Notes under the pieces: model-generated
Told to the model about the DNA's origin: nothing
What the model saw: the letters and a program-made list of their open reading frames with translations, nothing else
Database searches by the model: none
Translations under genes and position numbers: made by a program
In this document: positions 12,443 through 23,365 of the stretch, piece after piece
Position numbering within the stretch: the first letter of the stretch is position 1
How the letters are laid out: each line of letters starts with the position of its first letter
Assembly: GCA_947846985.1 (NCBI GenBank)
Contig: CANTUZ010000002.1
Span: forward strand, 156,049,889 to 156,113,888
Length of the DNA: 64,000 nucleotides
Direction of reading: 5' to 3'
Source of the DNA: Fratercula arctica
Lineage: Eukaryota > Chordata > Aves > Charadriiformes > Alcidae

Positions 12443-13409
12443 TAATTCAAGCTTTGTCACCTTCTTCTGTTGTGGCATCAATGCAGAGTGGCTGGAATTT
12501 CAATGTAATAATGAATCTGTAAGAGTGGAGAGTTAAATCCATTTTCAGGTATGGCCTGACAATTGTGACCAGCCAGCCATTAAAGCTCATTCAGTGAGCT
12601 GAACTGCCCTCTGAGCTCCACGGACCGTACCGACTAGATTAGTGGGACAGTAGGTACTTAACTTGTACGTATGCACACAGGTATTCGGATGCCTGTACTG
12701 AATTTCTTAATCGCAAGTTGAATCTCATCTCACGTAAGTGAAGAAAAGCAGAAATCCTGGAGCAGAAAGCAACAACACTCATGCTGTGCTCACAGCTTGC
12801 AGTGCCTCTGCCAGTCCCGAACACTGGGATGATGGGGAAGCTTAGCATCAGACATGCAGAGCTTTTGTCTTTTCCTGTAAAATTAGGAATGCTGCACAGG
12901 GATGAGTGTCAGGTTTGGGGGTTTTAATTGACCTTCCAGACAACTGCAATGGTTGACAAAGGCATCTAAAGTGCGTGGAAACTCAGATTTTTCTCCTTGC
13001 ACATCTCACCAGGACAACTCCCGAGATAGGGTGGCACAATTACCATGTGACTAGAGAAAATATTAGTCAGTGAATACTAGGCAGAAATTCTTTTCTGGGT
13101 GAAAGACATACTGAATGAATCAGACAATCTCCCCAGTATCTCAATGCTCAGAATATATAAGGCTATTAGCCGTGGCTATCTACTGTTATTGCCTTTACAT
13201 TTGTATTTGGTATAGCACGGCTTGGAGTTGTTCTCCACATTGATTAATTATTTAGGTCAGGTTCTAACTATTTCAATGATGTTACAATGACGTATGAGGA
13301 GTCTTGATCAAGATGCGCATAACCAATTGTACATTGATTTTTTCCATTGCTTACCAGCAACAGTAGTCCTATGAATGCTCAGAAGTCTGGTCTATACTCA
13401 AAGTAGTCC

Positions 13410-13428
13410 TTTTTTTTTTTTTTTTTTT
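13410..13428. repeat. T19 homopolymer
   Basis: Nineteen uninterrupted T. It could be the reversed tail of an old retrocopy on the minus strand, but nothing recognisable lies on its 3' side. Confidence 0.9.
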
Positions 13429-15653
13429 AACGGGAAATTAAGGAGAGGGACAAGATTGCTCCTCCAACATCCCCGCCTTCTTAATTTTTTCTTAGGGACT
13501 AATTCAAAGTGCCTTTAAATCAATGAGAACATTTTCATTGGCTTCAATGAGCACTGGAGCTCAGCTTTACCCATGTGACACATAAGGTTTCTGCCTGCAT
13601 TTTGATTAAATAAAAATTAGGCCAGACGCACTGAAATATAGGCTGGGCTTCACCTCAACTTATTGCAGACACTGCCCGTGTCTGCATCTCAGCGTGGCTG
13701 GCTTTCTTTAAAGCAGGGGGGAAAACTGGGGGACCTTAAAAGCATGATTCATCTGCTCTATTTTAGGTATCTACTTTAGGAGGAACTATGTATTAGAAGT
13801 GCCTACTTCTCCAACCGGAAAAAAGAGCCCCAGGTGACTAGGTCAGATGAATCTCACTTACAGTGTCAGAGAACAAGCCATGAATCAAACCTAACTTTGT
13901 CTTGCAATGTTGGGAATGACAAAAAAAAGAAGTAAAAAGGAAGAAAGCTTTCCACTGGGCCCCAGGGCACAAATGTCTAAATACAGCCTTTAACAACAGG
14001 GAAAAAATGGGTTGTGTTTTCTTACTCTGTCTTGCACATATCATGTGTGACACTCACATACTTGCCAAACTGAATATTGAAAAAACATGAGATGAAGCCA
14101 AAATTAATAATAAGATGTTTTTAGAAATACCTTCTCCCACCATTTTTCCCCTTGAGGGTGCATGCATTCTAGTGTTTTTCCACAACAAGACAACTATTAA
14201 TGTAATGGCTTCTAAAGAACAAAAGCTTAGTTTCTCCTATGAAGGTAATGTTATATCTGGAGCAAAGTTGAGGAAGACAGGTATTGCAATCCCACCTCAT
14301 CCAGTAAAATTATCTGACCTGGTAACTAGGAGTTTCCAAGTTATTTGAATTCTGACGGTGCTTTGGTAAGTCTGATGATAAAGTTAATTACTTACAAGAA
14401 CAAAATTTGAAAAGTTTTCATGGTGAATACTTCACAGTAAATTACTAGCACTATTTCAGTCATTGTGACATTTTAAAAATAAGCACATGTTTACACTCAG
14501 CTTGCTTGTAAGGTTATTAAACGTATCTCAAGGTGCCCACTTCAAGTGTACGCTAAACAGCTGTAATGCAGCTATGGATGTTGCTTATCTAACACAAATG
14601 AATCAACATTCCCATAATAGAAAGCATGTAATTAAGTTCTGCACACACCATTATTGGAGTTATGGGCAGGCTAAGAAGTATTTCATGCTTTAGACTCTTG
14701 AGGGAACTTGTGCTCCTTCCTCCAGCATGGATCACTGTGTTCTTTCCTTCACAGGAGAAAAGGATACAAAAGCATGTGAAATTTTTCAAACCTAAATATT
14801 TTTTTGCCAGGAATTTTGAATCATTCTCCTTATACAAGATACGCCACACCATGCACAAAAGCAGGAGCAGTTTTTCCCTTGGACCTGGATAGCAGAAGTT
14901 AATAATACAGCAGTCATCTTGTACATTCAGTTGCATCTTTCTCCCTTGCTCCAGTGCTTGAACTCACACCAGTTTTATTCTTTCTGTCATTTTTTAATAT
15001 GAGGAAATGTGAAAGTTGGCTGGGGTTTTTTTTGTTCCTTTTTTTTTTTTTAATTTCATTTCTAGCACAGGTTTTATTAGTTCCCTAGTTTAAAGAGCAG
15101 GGAGTAAATTGCACATGTCTGTCTATTCATCCTTTATTACAGCATTAACCTTTCCATTATCAGCTCAAAAGCAGGGTTTATATTGCAGGCACCATATCCA
15201 GCAATGACTTTAGGCTGATTTAGTAGCAATCCCTATCAGTTGATGTGCCACAGACCCAAACTTCATGAGATAGATGATAAAAGAAGAAACAAGAGGCATG
15301 AGCTAAAACAAGATTGAATGCAGGGGTTATTGGTTCCTCTCCATGTGCTTTCATGGTACAACAAGCTAGATAGATTGGGCTCACACTAACAATTGCTTCA
15401 GCTAATGTTCTTAATTCATAAGATATCAATGCAACAGGTCAGACATTTTTTGCATGCATGAGTTTCCTTTATTGCCCACTTGCAGCTAGGAACAAATCAA
15501 GTATAAATATATTTTCTAGGATTTGCACACGTAAAATCCAGATCACATTTTATTTCCCAATTATATAGCCTAAAACCTTTTTGAGTGAGTGAGTGACCAG
15601 TTCTTAATCACCTTTTAGAGTTAACATCCCTCAGCATGGTGTGTATGCTTCTG

Positions 15654-15658
15654 CCTGC
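15654..15658 (+). repeat. target-site duplication, left copy (CCTGC)
   Basis: CCTGC directly precedes the TG that opens the LTR and is repeated at 16750-16754 directly after the terminal CA. An exact 5-bp repeat is what retroviral integrase of the ERVL/ERVK-like type leaves. Confidence 0.8.
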
Positions 15659-16206
15659 TGAGTTGGGTTTGCTAGTGGGGTGGGAGCTACAGGGGTGGCT
15701 TCTGTTAGAAGCTGCCAGAAACTTCCCCCATATCCAATAGAGCCAATGTCAGCCAGCTCCAAGACAGACCCACCACTGGCCAAAGCTGATCCCATCAGCG
15801 ATGGTGGTAGCGCCTCTGGGATAACATAGTTAAGAAGGGGAAAAAAATGCTACACAACAGCAGCCAGAGGAGAGGACTGAGAATATGTGAGAGAAACAAC
15901 TCTGCAGACGCCAAGATCAGTGAAGAATGAGGGGGAGGAAGTGCTCCAGGTGTTGGAGTAGAGATTCCCCTGAAGCCCATGGTGAAGACCATGGTGAGGC
16001 AGGCTTTCCCCCTGCAGCCCATGAATGTTAATGATGGAGCAGATATCCACCTGCAGCCCACGGAGGACCCCACGTTGGAGCAGATGGATGCCTGAAGGAG
16101 GCTGTGGCCCTGTGGGAAGCCCATGCTGAAGCAGGCTTCTGGCAGGACCTGTGGCCCCATGGAGAGGAGCTCACGCTGGGTTTGCTGTCAGGACTTGTGA
16201 CCACCT

Positions 16207-16290
16207 GGGGGACCTATGCTGGAGCAGTTCGTGAAGGACTCCACCCTAGGGGGACCTATGCTGGAGCAGTTCGTGAAGGACTCCACCCTA
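16207..16290 (+). repeat. 42-bp perfect tandem duplication inside the LTR
   Basis: Two identical 42-bp units lie at 16207-16248 and 16249-16290, each beginning with five G followed by ACCTATGCTGGAGCAG. A third, diverged beginning follows. Because the copies are identical while the LTR as a whole is aged, the duplication is probably later than the insertion or has been kept uniform by slippage. Confidence 0.95.
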
Positions 16291-16561
16291 GGGGAAGGAC
16301 CCACATTGGAGAAGTTCATGGAGGACTGTCTCCCACAGGAGGAACCTCATGCTGGAGCAGGGGAAGAGTGTGAGGAAGGAGCAGCAGAAGCAAGGTGTGA
16401 TGAACTGACTGCAACCCCATTCCCCATCCCCCTGTGCCACTCGGGGGGGAGGAGGTAGAGAAATTGGGAGTGAAGTTGACCCCAGGAAGAAGGCAGACGT
16501 GAGGGGAAGGTGTTTTAAAATTTGGGTTTATTTCTCATTACCCTACTCTGATTTGATTGGT

Positions 16562-16567
16562 AATAAA
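16562..16567 (+). terminator. LTR polyadenylation signal AATAAA
   Basis: AATAAA sits in the AT-rich section about 180 bp before the end of the LTR, where R and U5 are expected in this layout. It sets the LTR orientation as plus. Confidence 0.6.
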
Positions 16568-16749
16568 TTAAATTGATTTCCCCAAGTCGAGTCAGTTTCG
16601 CCCATGACAGCAATTGGTGACTGATCTCCTCGTGCTTATCTTGACCCACAAACCTTTTGTTATATTTTCTCTCCCCTGTCCAGCTGAGGGGGGGGATTGA
16701 CAGAGTGTCTTGGTGGGCACCTGGGTCCAGCCAAGGCCAACACACCACA

Positions 16750-16754
16750 CCTGC
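16750..16754 (+). repeat. target-site duplication, right copy (CCTGC)
   Basis: Exact match to 15654-15658. It marks the 3' edge of the solo LTR. Confidence 0.8.
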
Positions 16755-17286
16755 CCACTCAGGTTCTCCTCTCCTATTAGTCCACTCCACCTACAAGATG
16801 GCATCCTCCATGCCGTGCACAGCTTGCTTGTGGGGTGAGGAAACTCCAAATGGAAGAAGAGCAGATAATCTCTCAAATCCTATGTGCTATTTGGTGGACT
16901 TCAGTGCCTCATGGCCACTACAGTGAGGATAAAACTAACCGGCTGATGCAGAAGTTTCTTGGCTGAGGAAGCTGAATGATCACTTGAGCAGCATTGCATA
17001 AGACAGGATAGATAACACCTCGGTGATAAGCAGAGATGGCAAGACTCCAGCTTGTGGCAGTCAAGCTACCAGCCTTCAGGAGAACCAGCATTAAATGAAA
17101 GAGTATGACAAAGTTATCCTGGGTTAACTCTTTGTCTACTGTTGTTCCAGGTTAGCACTGCTCCTCTCAGGGACATTTCAACTACAGAAGAACAGTTACT
17201 GAAGCCTTTAGAAGAGTTTCTTCTTCCTTGGTGCCTAGTGGCAACAGAAAACTTGACATATCAATGTGGATATCCTTGGACAGATT
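16755..17286. other. unique non-coding stretch
   Basis: Roughly 530 bp between the solo LTR and the next CR1. I see no gene or repeat. Confidence 0.5.
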
Positions 17287-17950
17287 CATAAAATCATAGA
17301 ATTATAGAATGGTTTGCGTTGGAAGGGACCTTTAAAGGTCATCCAACCCCCCTGCAATGAGCAGGGACATCTTCAACTAGATCAGGTTGCTCAGAGCCCC
17401 ATCCAACCTGACCTTGAATGTTTCCAGGCATGGTGCATCTACCTTCTCCCTGGCCAACCTGTGACAGTGTTTCACCAACCTCAGTATAAAAAATTTCTTC
17501 CTTATATCTAGTCTGAATCTTCCCCTTTTAGCGTAAAACCATTATCCCTTGGACTATTGCAACAGGCCCTGCTAAAAAGCTTGTCCCCATCTTTCTTATA
17601 AGCCCTCTTTAAGTATTGAAAGGCTGCAATAAGGTCACCTGGAGCCTTCTCTTCTCCAGGGTGAACAACCCCAACTCTCTCAGCCTATCTTCATCAAAGA
17701 GGTGCTCCAGCCCTCTGATCTTTTTTGTGGCCTCCTCTGGACCCGCTCCAACAGGTCCATGCCTTTCCTGTGCTGAGGGCCCCAGAGCTGGACACAGCAC
17801 CCCAGGTGGAGGTCTCACCAGAGTGGAGTAGAGGGGCAGTGCTGGCCACGTTTCTTTTGATGTAGCCCAGGATACAGTTGTCTTTCTGGGCTGTAAGTGA
17901 ACATTGCCAGCTCAAGTTCAGTTTTTCATCAACTTTAATTTTACCCTTCT
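17287..17950 (-). mobile_element. CR1 LINE, 5'-truncated 3' end
   Basis: Minus-strand CR1. The 3' tail (ATAAAATCATAGAATTATAG) and the conserved end (GTTGGAAGGGACCTTTAAAGG) start at 17287. ORF2 wording is badly broken: [25 protein letters not shown] is readable at 17609-17818, and SWQCSLTAQKDNCILGYIKRNVAS lies in another frame at 17694-17915. The segment where [14 protein letters not shown] would be is also shifted. CR1 similarity fades near 17950, after the LNMSWQC block. It is more decayed than the copies at 5 kb and 49 kb, with several frameshifts, and cannot encode a working protein. Confidence 0.93.
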
Positions 17951-18918
17951 CTCAGCCCTTTAGGCTGGATCTTGGCACCTTGGCAATAGAAAAGATGGGC
18001 TTTACGGGGAGTTCAGGCCATGTGAATTTGATTCCCAGTCTCCACTAAGCACTACAAATCTCTATTGACATCACTGTAGGTTTTTTGCTCTGCAATGGGA
18101 TTTCAATCCAGGTTAGTAAAAAAAAAAAAAAAAAAAAAAAAAATCTGTGGTCCCTGAGGACATTTTTCTGTACGCACAGCCTTACAACCTTAACCTGAAA
18201 CTGGAGATCCGGATCTAGACAAATAGCAAGACATGCTATTACTGTTACTTGTTAATACCTCTAACTTAATTGTATGATGTTCTAGTATGAAAATGTTAGA
18301 ATTAATCAAGCTAGCTAGAGTAAAAAGGCAAATGTAACTGAAGTAGAATGGGTTAATTTTCCTTGCTGAGAACCAATTAATTGGTGCAATGAATTAATCT
18401 GGCAGCAGAAAGTCCTGTGCTGTCACAGTTAATCTGCTTCCATTATCATCGTGCTCTGGTTAAAGCTAGCTCAGGTATTTTTGCATCTCACTGAAACCTT
18501 TCCCATAGTCATATTTTTTGTTTCTCAAATGCAGTACATATACAAAAGCCACCATTTAAGGAAAGTAATGTCAGCTTGAACAGAAGTGTCATAAAATCCA
18601 GAAAGTCTCTGATGCACAGGATGACACACCGTGTGTCTCTTACTTCCACAGTCTGAGTTAAGCCAAGCACTAGATTTGGCATCAGGAAGGGATATATCAT
18701 CACGTCACTCTGGCATTGAGTATTGGCTTAGGCCTGGATATTTTCTATTCCTTTCCCTGGAACATAAGGCATTGCCCATTTCTTAGACTTATTATTTTGC
18801 TATAGCAGGAAATGATTACAGACTCACTCTTCTTCATGTACATTACTATAGGCTTTTTCTTTTTTTAAACTCTTCAGGCTCATTGTAGAGAGGACTTCGT
18901 CATTGCTCTGGTGAATGC
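17951..18918. other. unique non-coding stretch with A26 tract
   Basis: I recognise no gene. An uninterrupted A26 run lies at 18118-18143. It might be a retrocopy tail, but no parent sequence is recognisable upstream. Confidence 0.5.
18118..18143. repeat. A26 homopolymer
   Basis: Twenty-six uninterrupted A in otherwise ordinary unique DNA. Confidence 0.9.
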
Positions 18919-18923
18919 AGTGC
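18919..18923 (+). repeat. target-site duplication, left copy (AGTGC)
   Basis: AGTGC sits immediately before the opening TGTCCTGG of the LTR and recurs at 19593-19597 immediately after its terminal CA. Confidence 0.85.
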
Positions 18924-19592
18924 TGTCCTGGTTTGAGGTAGAACAGAACTAACTTTTTGTTCAGTAATTTTTCTTCTTAGCTAAGCCTCTTCTAACTCTC
19001 TGAAACTAACAGCATGTTGTACAGAAAACCGTTCGTTCTCAGCGTGATAAAACCTGATTATGCCAAGGAATGGTATGCAGAGAGCCTCTTGCTTGCACTT
19101 ATTGCTATAACAACCAAGGCCAGCTAATTTTGTTAATTGCCCCGCTGGAGGGTCAGAAATGGAAAAGCACAGAGGGGTCACACCTACAGGGAGGAGCAGA
19201 CAGTACAGGTGACCCAAAACTGACCAACAGGGGTATTCCATCCCATCTGCCCCATGCTCAGTATAAAAGCTGGGGGATCAAAGGGTCAGCCCTCTTTCTT
19301 CAATGGCCATCGTCCGAGGAGGACCCTGTCTGTTCATCTGCCTTTGATCCCGATCTGTGGGTTCCTGACTCCAGCTCTGGAATCCAGTTCCCACCCATCA
19401 CTTCCCTGGGAGCTTGGTACGGTCTTGTATATATTGTCTACGTCATTATTTTCTTTTTATTGTTAATGTTTCATAAAGTAGTTTAGTTCCTTCTAAACTC
19501 GTAAATCTCTTTATCCCTCCTCTTCCTCTCCTTGGAGCAAGATGTGGGGGAGACCATCTGTCTCGTCATTGGCTGATTTGGCCTAAACCACA
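18924..19592 (+). mobile_element. solo LTR of an avian ERVL-like endogenous retrovirus (669 bp)
   Basis: A complete LTR. It opens TGTCCTGGTTTGAGGTAG, closes GGCCTAAACCACA, and is bounded by the exact 5-bp repeat AGTGC. The near-palindromic ends (TGTCCTGGTTTGAG with CTAAACCACA), the TATA box in ...CAGTATAAAAGCTGGGGG and the following CCTCTTTCTTCAATGGCCATCG are hallmarks, from memory, of a common avian ERVL-type LTR. U3 is about 18924-19290. R/U5 follows, with a weak signal (CATAAA, 19472-19477) and a pyrimidine-rich end. No internal retroviral genes flank it, so it is a solo LTR. The 138-codon plus-strand ORF at 19070-19486 lies wholly inside and is not a gene. A related but decayed 5' fragment is at 47380. 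Confidence 0.9.
19262..19268 (+). promoter_or_regulatory. TATA box of the solo LTR
   Basis: TATAAAA lies in a GC-flanked context about 340 bp into the LTR, with the presumed R start 25-30 bp downstream. If still active it would drive plus-strand transcription into unique DNA beyond 19.6 kb. Confidence 0.65.
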
Positions 19593-19597
19593 AGTGC
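19593..19597 (+). repeat. target-site duplication, right copy (AGTGC)
   Basis: Exact match to 18919-18923. Confidence 0.85.
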
Positions 19598-20657
19598 ATA
19601 AATAGATAGTCTCTGATATCAGCTGAGGAAAACACCTAACTTTCTGTGGCTGCACACGACTGAAGCTGTCGGTGCTTGCAGCCTTTTCCAATGAAACAGA
19701 GGACCCCATCTTCATAGGCAGGAGCCTGACCTCTTCAGCATGGAGGTGCAGGAGGGGCCATAACTCCAACACATGCAGCAGATAGGCCACTGAAATGAAC
19801 CCAGAAAGATGCACATCTGTCTCCTTACTCCATCTTCCTACACTTCCTACACTTCGACTGACCCAGCTCTTCTCCCTGGTTCCCAGAACAGTGGTAAGAA
19901 GCTGATGTGGGAGCACAGGGTGTCACATGAAAAGTACTAAATAAAGGAAGCAGACATCAGTAGCTTCATTTTCTTCTCGTCAGGATTAAAATATCTTTTG
20001 ATGAATAGGGAGAACATCTTTTTATGTGAACTAAAAATATTACAGGAAATTAAATAGGGCTGTGAAGATGTTAAATCTAGAAAGTATATTCAATCATCAT
20101 AACATCTTTTACAGCAGTTTTAGTTCTGATTTAAGCTCAAAATCTCAAAGTAAACTTAACTTTGGAGCCCTTACAACATCTCCAGAGTGTATGTTGGTTG
20201 CTATATTTATAGACAGTGTTACATGAGTGTTCTTCTCTCTTTAAATGCAGCTAGTCAGCAGATAGCAAGCCAGTGGGTAGTACTCCAGAGTACATCTGCT
20301 TGGTATACCAGCATTATGGAGTCAGGAGAATTTAATTTAACAACTTTAACTGTATGAATTGTTCACAGGGCTTAGATGTAAGCAACCAGAAATTATTTAA
20401 TTACTTTTAACATGAATACCCGGTTACTTACAAGCAGGTTTGTAAATGGGAGTGAGCATGTACTCACTCTAAATCTGAATTTATTTTATGGCAACTAAGC
20501 ATCCTACAGACATCAGTTTGCTACTTCTAGGAGAGCTGTAAAATCTGAACTAGCTTGATCATCATCCACATCCTAAAAAGGATTTCCCAAAATGCTTGAA
20601 GAAATCTGACAAATCAAATTATTCACTGCTTTTCTGAAGTGTTTCTACTCTTTAGCC

Positions 20658-20707
20658 AAAAAAAAAAAAAAAAAAAAAAAGGAAAAAAAAAAAGAAAAAA
20701 AGAGAGA
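20658..20707. repeat. interrupted poly(A) tract
   Basis: A23, GG, A11, G, A7, then GAGAG. Its reverse reading gives the low-complexity F-rich end of a minus-strand ORF at 20652-20939, which is therefore not a gene. Confidence 0.9.
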
Positions 20708-21115
20708 CTGAAAGAACACCTGTGCTTCGGGGAAGGAAGCCTAGAAAGGAACAGTTGGGAAACTTACGAAAGACTATGAAAGGAAGGTAAGAGCATGAGC
20801 TTATGCTTACAGAAATTACTGTCAAAACTCTCAGTAGCTTTAATAGTGAAAGATCACAGCTCAAAGCATGAGCCCAAGAGAGGAAGAGCAGGAACAGGTC
20901 TGTGATGAAAGACAGTGCGCAGAGAAATGGTGACAGCAAAGCCCATATCCAAACACTTTCATGTAAAAAGCGCCATGCTTCAATGACCTACGCACTTCTG
21001 ACATCTGGTAATTTCCCTCTTTGGGGAAGATGGCCCCAAATATACTGACACTATTCACTGAACTCAAGACATTCAAAGCTGCTGATTATTTTTCTTTGAC
21101 GTTTTCTCTTTTTCC

Positions 21116-21132
21116 TTTTTTTTTTTTTTTTT
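21116..21132. repeat. T17 homopolymer
   Basis: Seventeen T following a pyrimidine-rich lead-in. Confidence 0.85.
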
Positions 21133-23025
21133 ACCCATCTATCTGCTATCAGCTCAGGAATGAGCTGACCAGTTCTGAGTACCCGTGTCTCTGGTGAATG
21201 AGAGAAGCCTTAAAGAGCAATTTAAAGAGAGATCTTACAACTGTAAAGAAAACCTTTACATTGTAATAGCTTGAAATACAGATGGCAAATTGAGATGCCC
21301 TTTAGCTAATGCTGTAGTTTCATGTGCTTTCCAACAGACAGATATGTACAGAATAGGAAAAACCTGCTAAAGCAATGAAAGGCCTGGAAGCAGACATGAT
21401 TTAGCTAAGGTTTTATTAGCAGAAAGAATTAGTTTTGAATTTTATCGTGACAGTTTGGAGGCCTGGGGCTTTAATCTTGCAAAGACTTTACCATGCAATC
21501 TGTGCTGGATATTACACCACCAGACATCATTCTCTGTTCACAACACAACTCTTTTCTGATTGAGATTTTTGAAAACTTTGAAAAAAATAAAGCACATGAT
21601 ACACCTCCCATTGATCAGCTGAACAGTGCTAGGCTGCAGAGCTTGTTAGGATGTAATCCTTTGGGGGAGTTAAATTTTAACAGACTGCTGGGGTTATTTT
21701 TGGTTTGTCATGTGCAAACTGACTGTAATCTCACTGGTGCCCACTGAGAAGGCAGAAAGGATGATGGCTGTGCTACAGCTGATGGTGAAAGGTTATTCTT
21801 AATTTTGATCTGGCAAACGAGTTATCAGCCATCATGAATGACAAGATTCCTTCTCCCACTCAGCCAGTGATGAGCAGACTTTCAAACATACTGTCTTAAG
21901 AAGGCATAATTACACAGTCATTTCAAAGTCAAGGTTAAAAACCTCAGATGCTTCATTGCCCCTTGGCAGGAGAATATGAAATTACATCCCTCTCTTTCTT
22001 CCCTGCCATCATTAACTATTTCTTAAAAAAAAATCTGCAGTTCATATTCTAGGAAGCAATTGACAGTTAAAGACTAGGAAGAATGTTTCACCTTAAACTT
22101 AAAGAAAAGTGTTAGGAAAATGAGAGGTTTGTGGATATTTTTGGCTAAATCAAACTCTGGATCAAATTGGCTGGCAACAGAATGGAGGTCTTTACCATGA
22201 CCTGAGAATGAATGAGGCCACTGGCTGCCGAAAAAAGCTACTGGAAAAGGCTTTGTTCTAATTTAGAATGCAGTGATTCAATAAACAAGAAAAATGGGGA
22301 TAATTTCATGGATTTGTGGGATAACACACCACTGCAAACTAACAGAGTAAATTTTTCCGTCAATATTGGCACTGATTTGAAACTGTCGCTGTTTTCAAAG
22401 CTAAACTACTCTGAGGGAAAAATAAATAACAAATTATTTTCCTCAGTAAATCCTTCCACTCACCCTCAAGGAAATGTTAAAGAGAAACATGTAAGAGGAT
22501 CGTTCAATCTAATTATACAATGTGAGCAAATCTCTCAGTAACAGCTGCAGCATGAAGAGGTCATTAATGTTAACTCTTCATCATGGACATCAATGTCTGA
22601 TGATTATCACTCATTAAAAGCACTTTGTTGCACATGCAAAACCCAGTTGCTAAGGGGACCTGAAAACTATTTAAAGCCAGAAAGTGGCAGGCATCTTTAT
22701 GCACACTTAGTGTTATGGTGTCTCTCTAATCCTATTAACTTTAATGCAAATATTTATGGTGAGAGGTATCACCTAAATTGAGTAAGATCTCTACGGTCTT
22801 GCCTGTAATGATGGAAGGAAGGAGGAACAATACAGAAGAGTGATGTATGGCCGGCAGACGTCTATATTCAGAATGAGCCACTGGTTTCTATATAGCCCGG
22901 TGCCAAAATGAAACAATTACATTTATTCTACATGTCCATGTTCAAACCATTTTAAACCCTACTGCTGATGAAGATGTACCAAACCTCTGTGTGGTGCATG
23001 TCCTGCTGCTTTCCCCAGCCAGACA

Positions 23026-23105
23026 AATATGAGACAGAAGGTTAACTAACCTGCCCAATGTTATAAAGTTTGCCTGTTGATGGCAAGGGAAAAACCTACA
23101 GGAGG
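23026..23105 (-). mobile_element. MIR-like ancient SINE remnant
   Basis: The plus strand reads GAGACAGAAGGTTAACTAAC, CTGCCCAATG, then TGATGGCAAGGG. This parallels, in order, the reverse-complement core of MIR-type SINEs (GAGGTTAAGTGACTTGCCCAAGG, then a gap, then AGTGGCAGAGC). It is very diverged, with no ends, no TSD and no Pol III boxes left. Judged from memory of the consensus. Confidence 0.4.
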
Positions 23106-23302
23106 AGCTAAAATTGTAGGCAAGTGTCATCCCACACAAACACATGCCAGAAGCTTTACAGTTACACTTTCCTGTCTTATGAGTAAGAGAGATTGTCCAC
23201 AGAATTCAAGATAAGATAACTCAAAGAATCTGCTTGACTCTTAATGACATTTCTTAAAATTACAGGTGTTTTACTTTCCGGTATTGGTCTGATGTCTGTC
23301 TG

Positions 23303-23365
23303 TAAGGATTCTCAAAGCACTAGGTCTCAGTAATTTATTTTTACAGACAGGGAGATGAGATGTAA
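23303..23365 (-). mobile_element. MIR-like ancient SINE remnant (tail side)
   Basis: AAGGATTCTCAAAGCAC followed by TAATTTATTTTTACAGACAG and GGAGATGAG resembles the reverse-complement 3' half of MIR-type SINEs (CAAAGCGCTTTAC ... CCATTTTACAGATGGGGAAACTGAG). Short and decayed. Confidence 0.35.

Larger units (their letters stand above)
9136..15653. other. unique non-coding stretch with simple tracts
   Basis: I recognise no gene or dispersed repeat. Notable items are a perfect 20-bp palindrome at 12423-12442, a T19 tract at 13410-13428, and T8 plus T13 tracts at 15026-15033 and 15039-15051. Around 13520-13570 there is wording (GGCTTCAATGAGCACTGGAG) reminiscent of very old amniote repeats, but I cannot name it. 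The ORFs are short and scattered over all frames. Confidence 0.55.
15659..16749 (+). mobile_element. solo LTR of an avian endogenous retrovirus (1091 bp)
   Basis: A complete long terminal repeat. It opens TGAGTTGGG..., ends ...ACACCACA, and is flanked by the 5-bp repeat CCTGC on both sides. No gag, pol or env lies on either side, so this is a solo LTR left by recombination between the two LTRs of a provirus. The U3 part carries repeated words of the form GGAGCAG and CCTGCAGCCCA, familiar from abundant avian LTRs. A promoter-like AT patch (ATAACATAGTTAAGAA) is at 15821-15836 and a polyadenylation signal is at 16562-16567. It contains a perfect 42-bp tandem duplication at 16207-16290. The ORFs here (16104-16373, 16216-16458 and minus-strand ones) only reflect the repeat and are not genes. 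The 5-bp duplication fits an ERVL-like integrase; the exact family name is not verified. Confidence 0.85.
19598..23025. other. unique non-coding stretch with A/T tracts
   Basis: I recognise no gene. An interrupted A tract lies at 20658-20707 and a T17 tract at 21116-21132. The AT-rich section from about 21490 to 22780 is free of dispersed repeats that I can recognise. Confidence 0.5.

Noticed and set aside
19070..19486. 138-codon plus-strand ORF
   Set aside because: Wholly inside the solo LTR.
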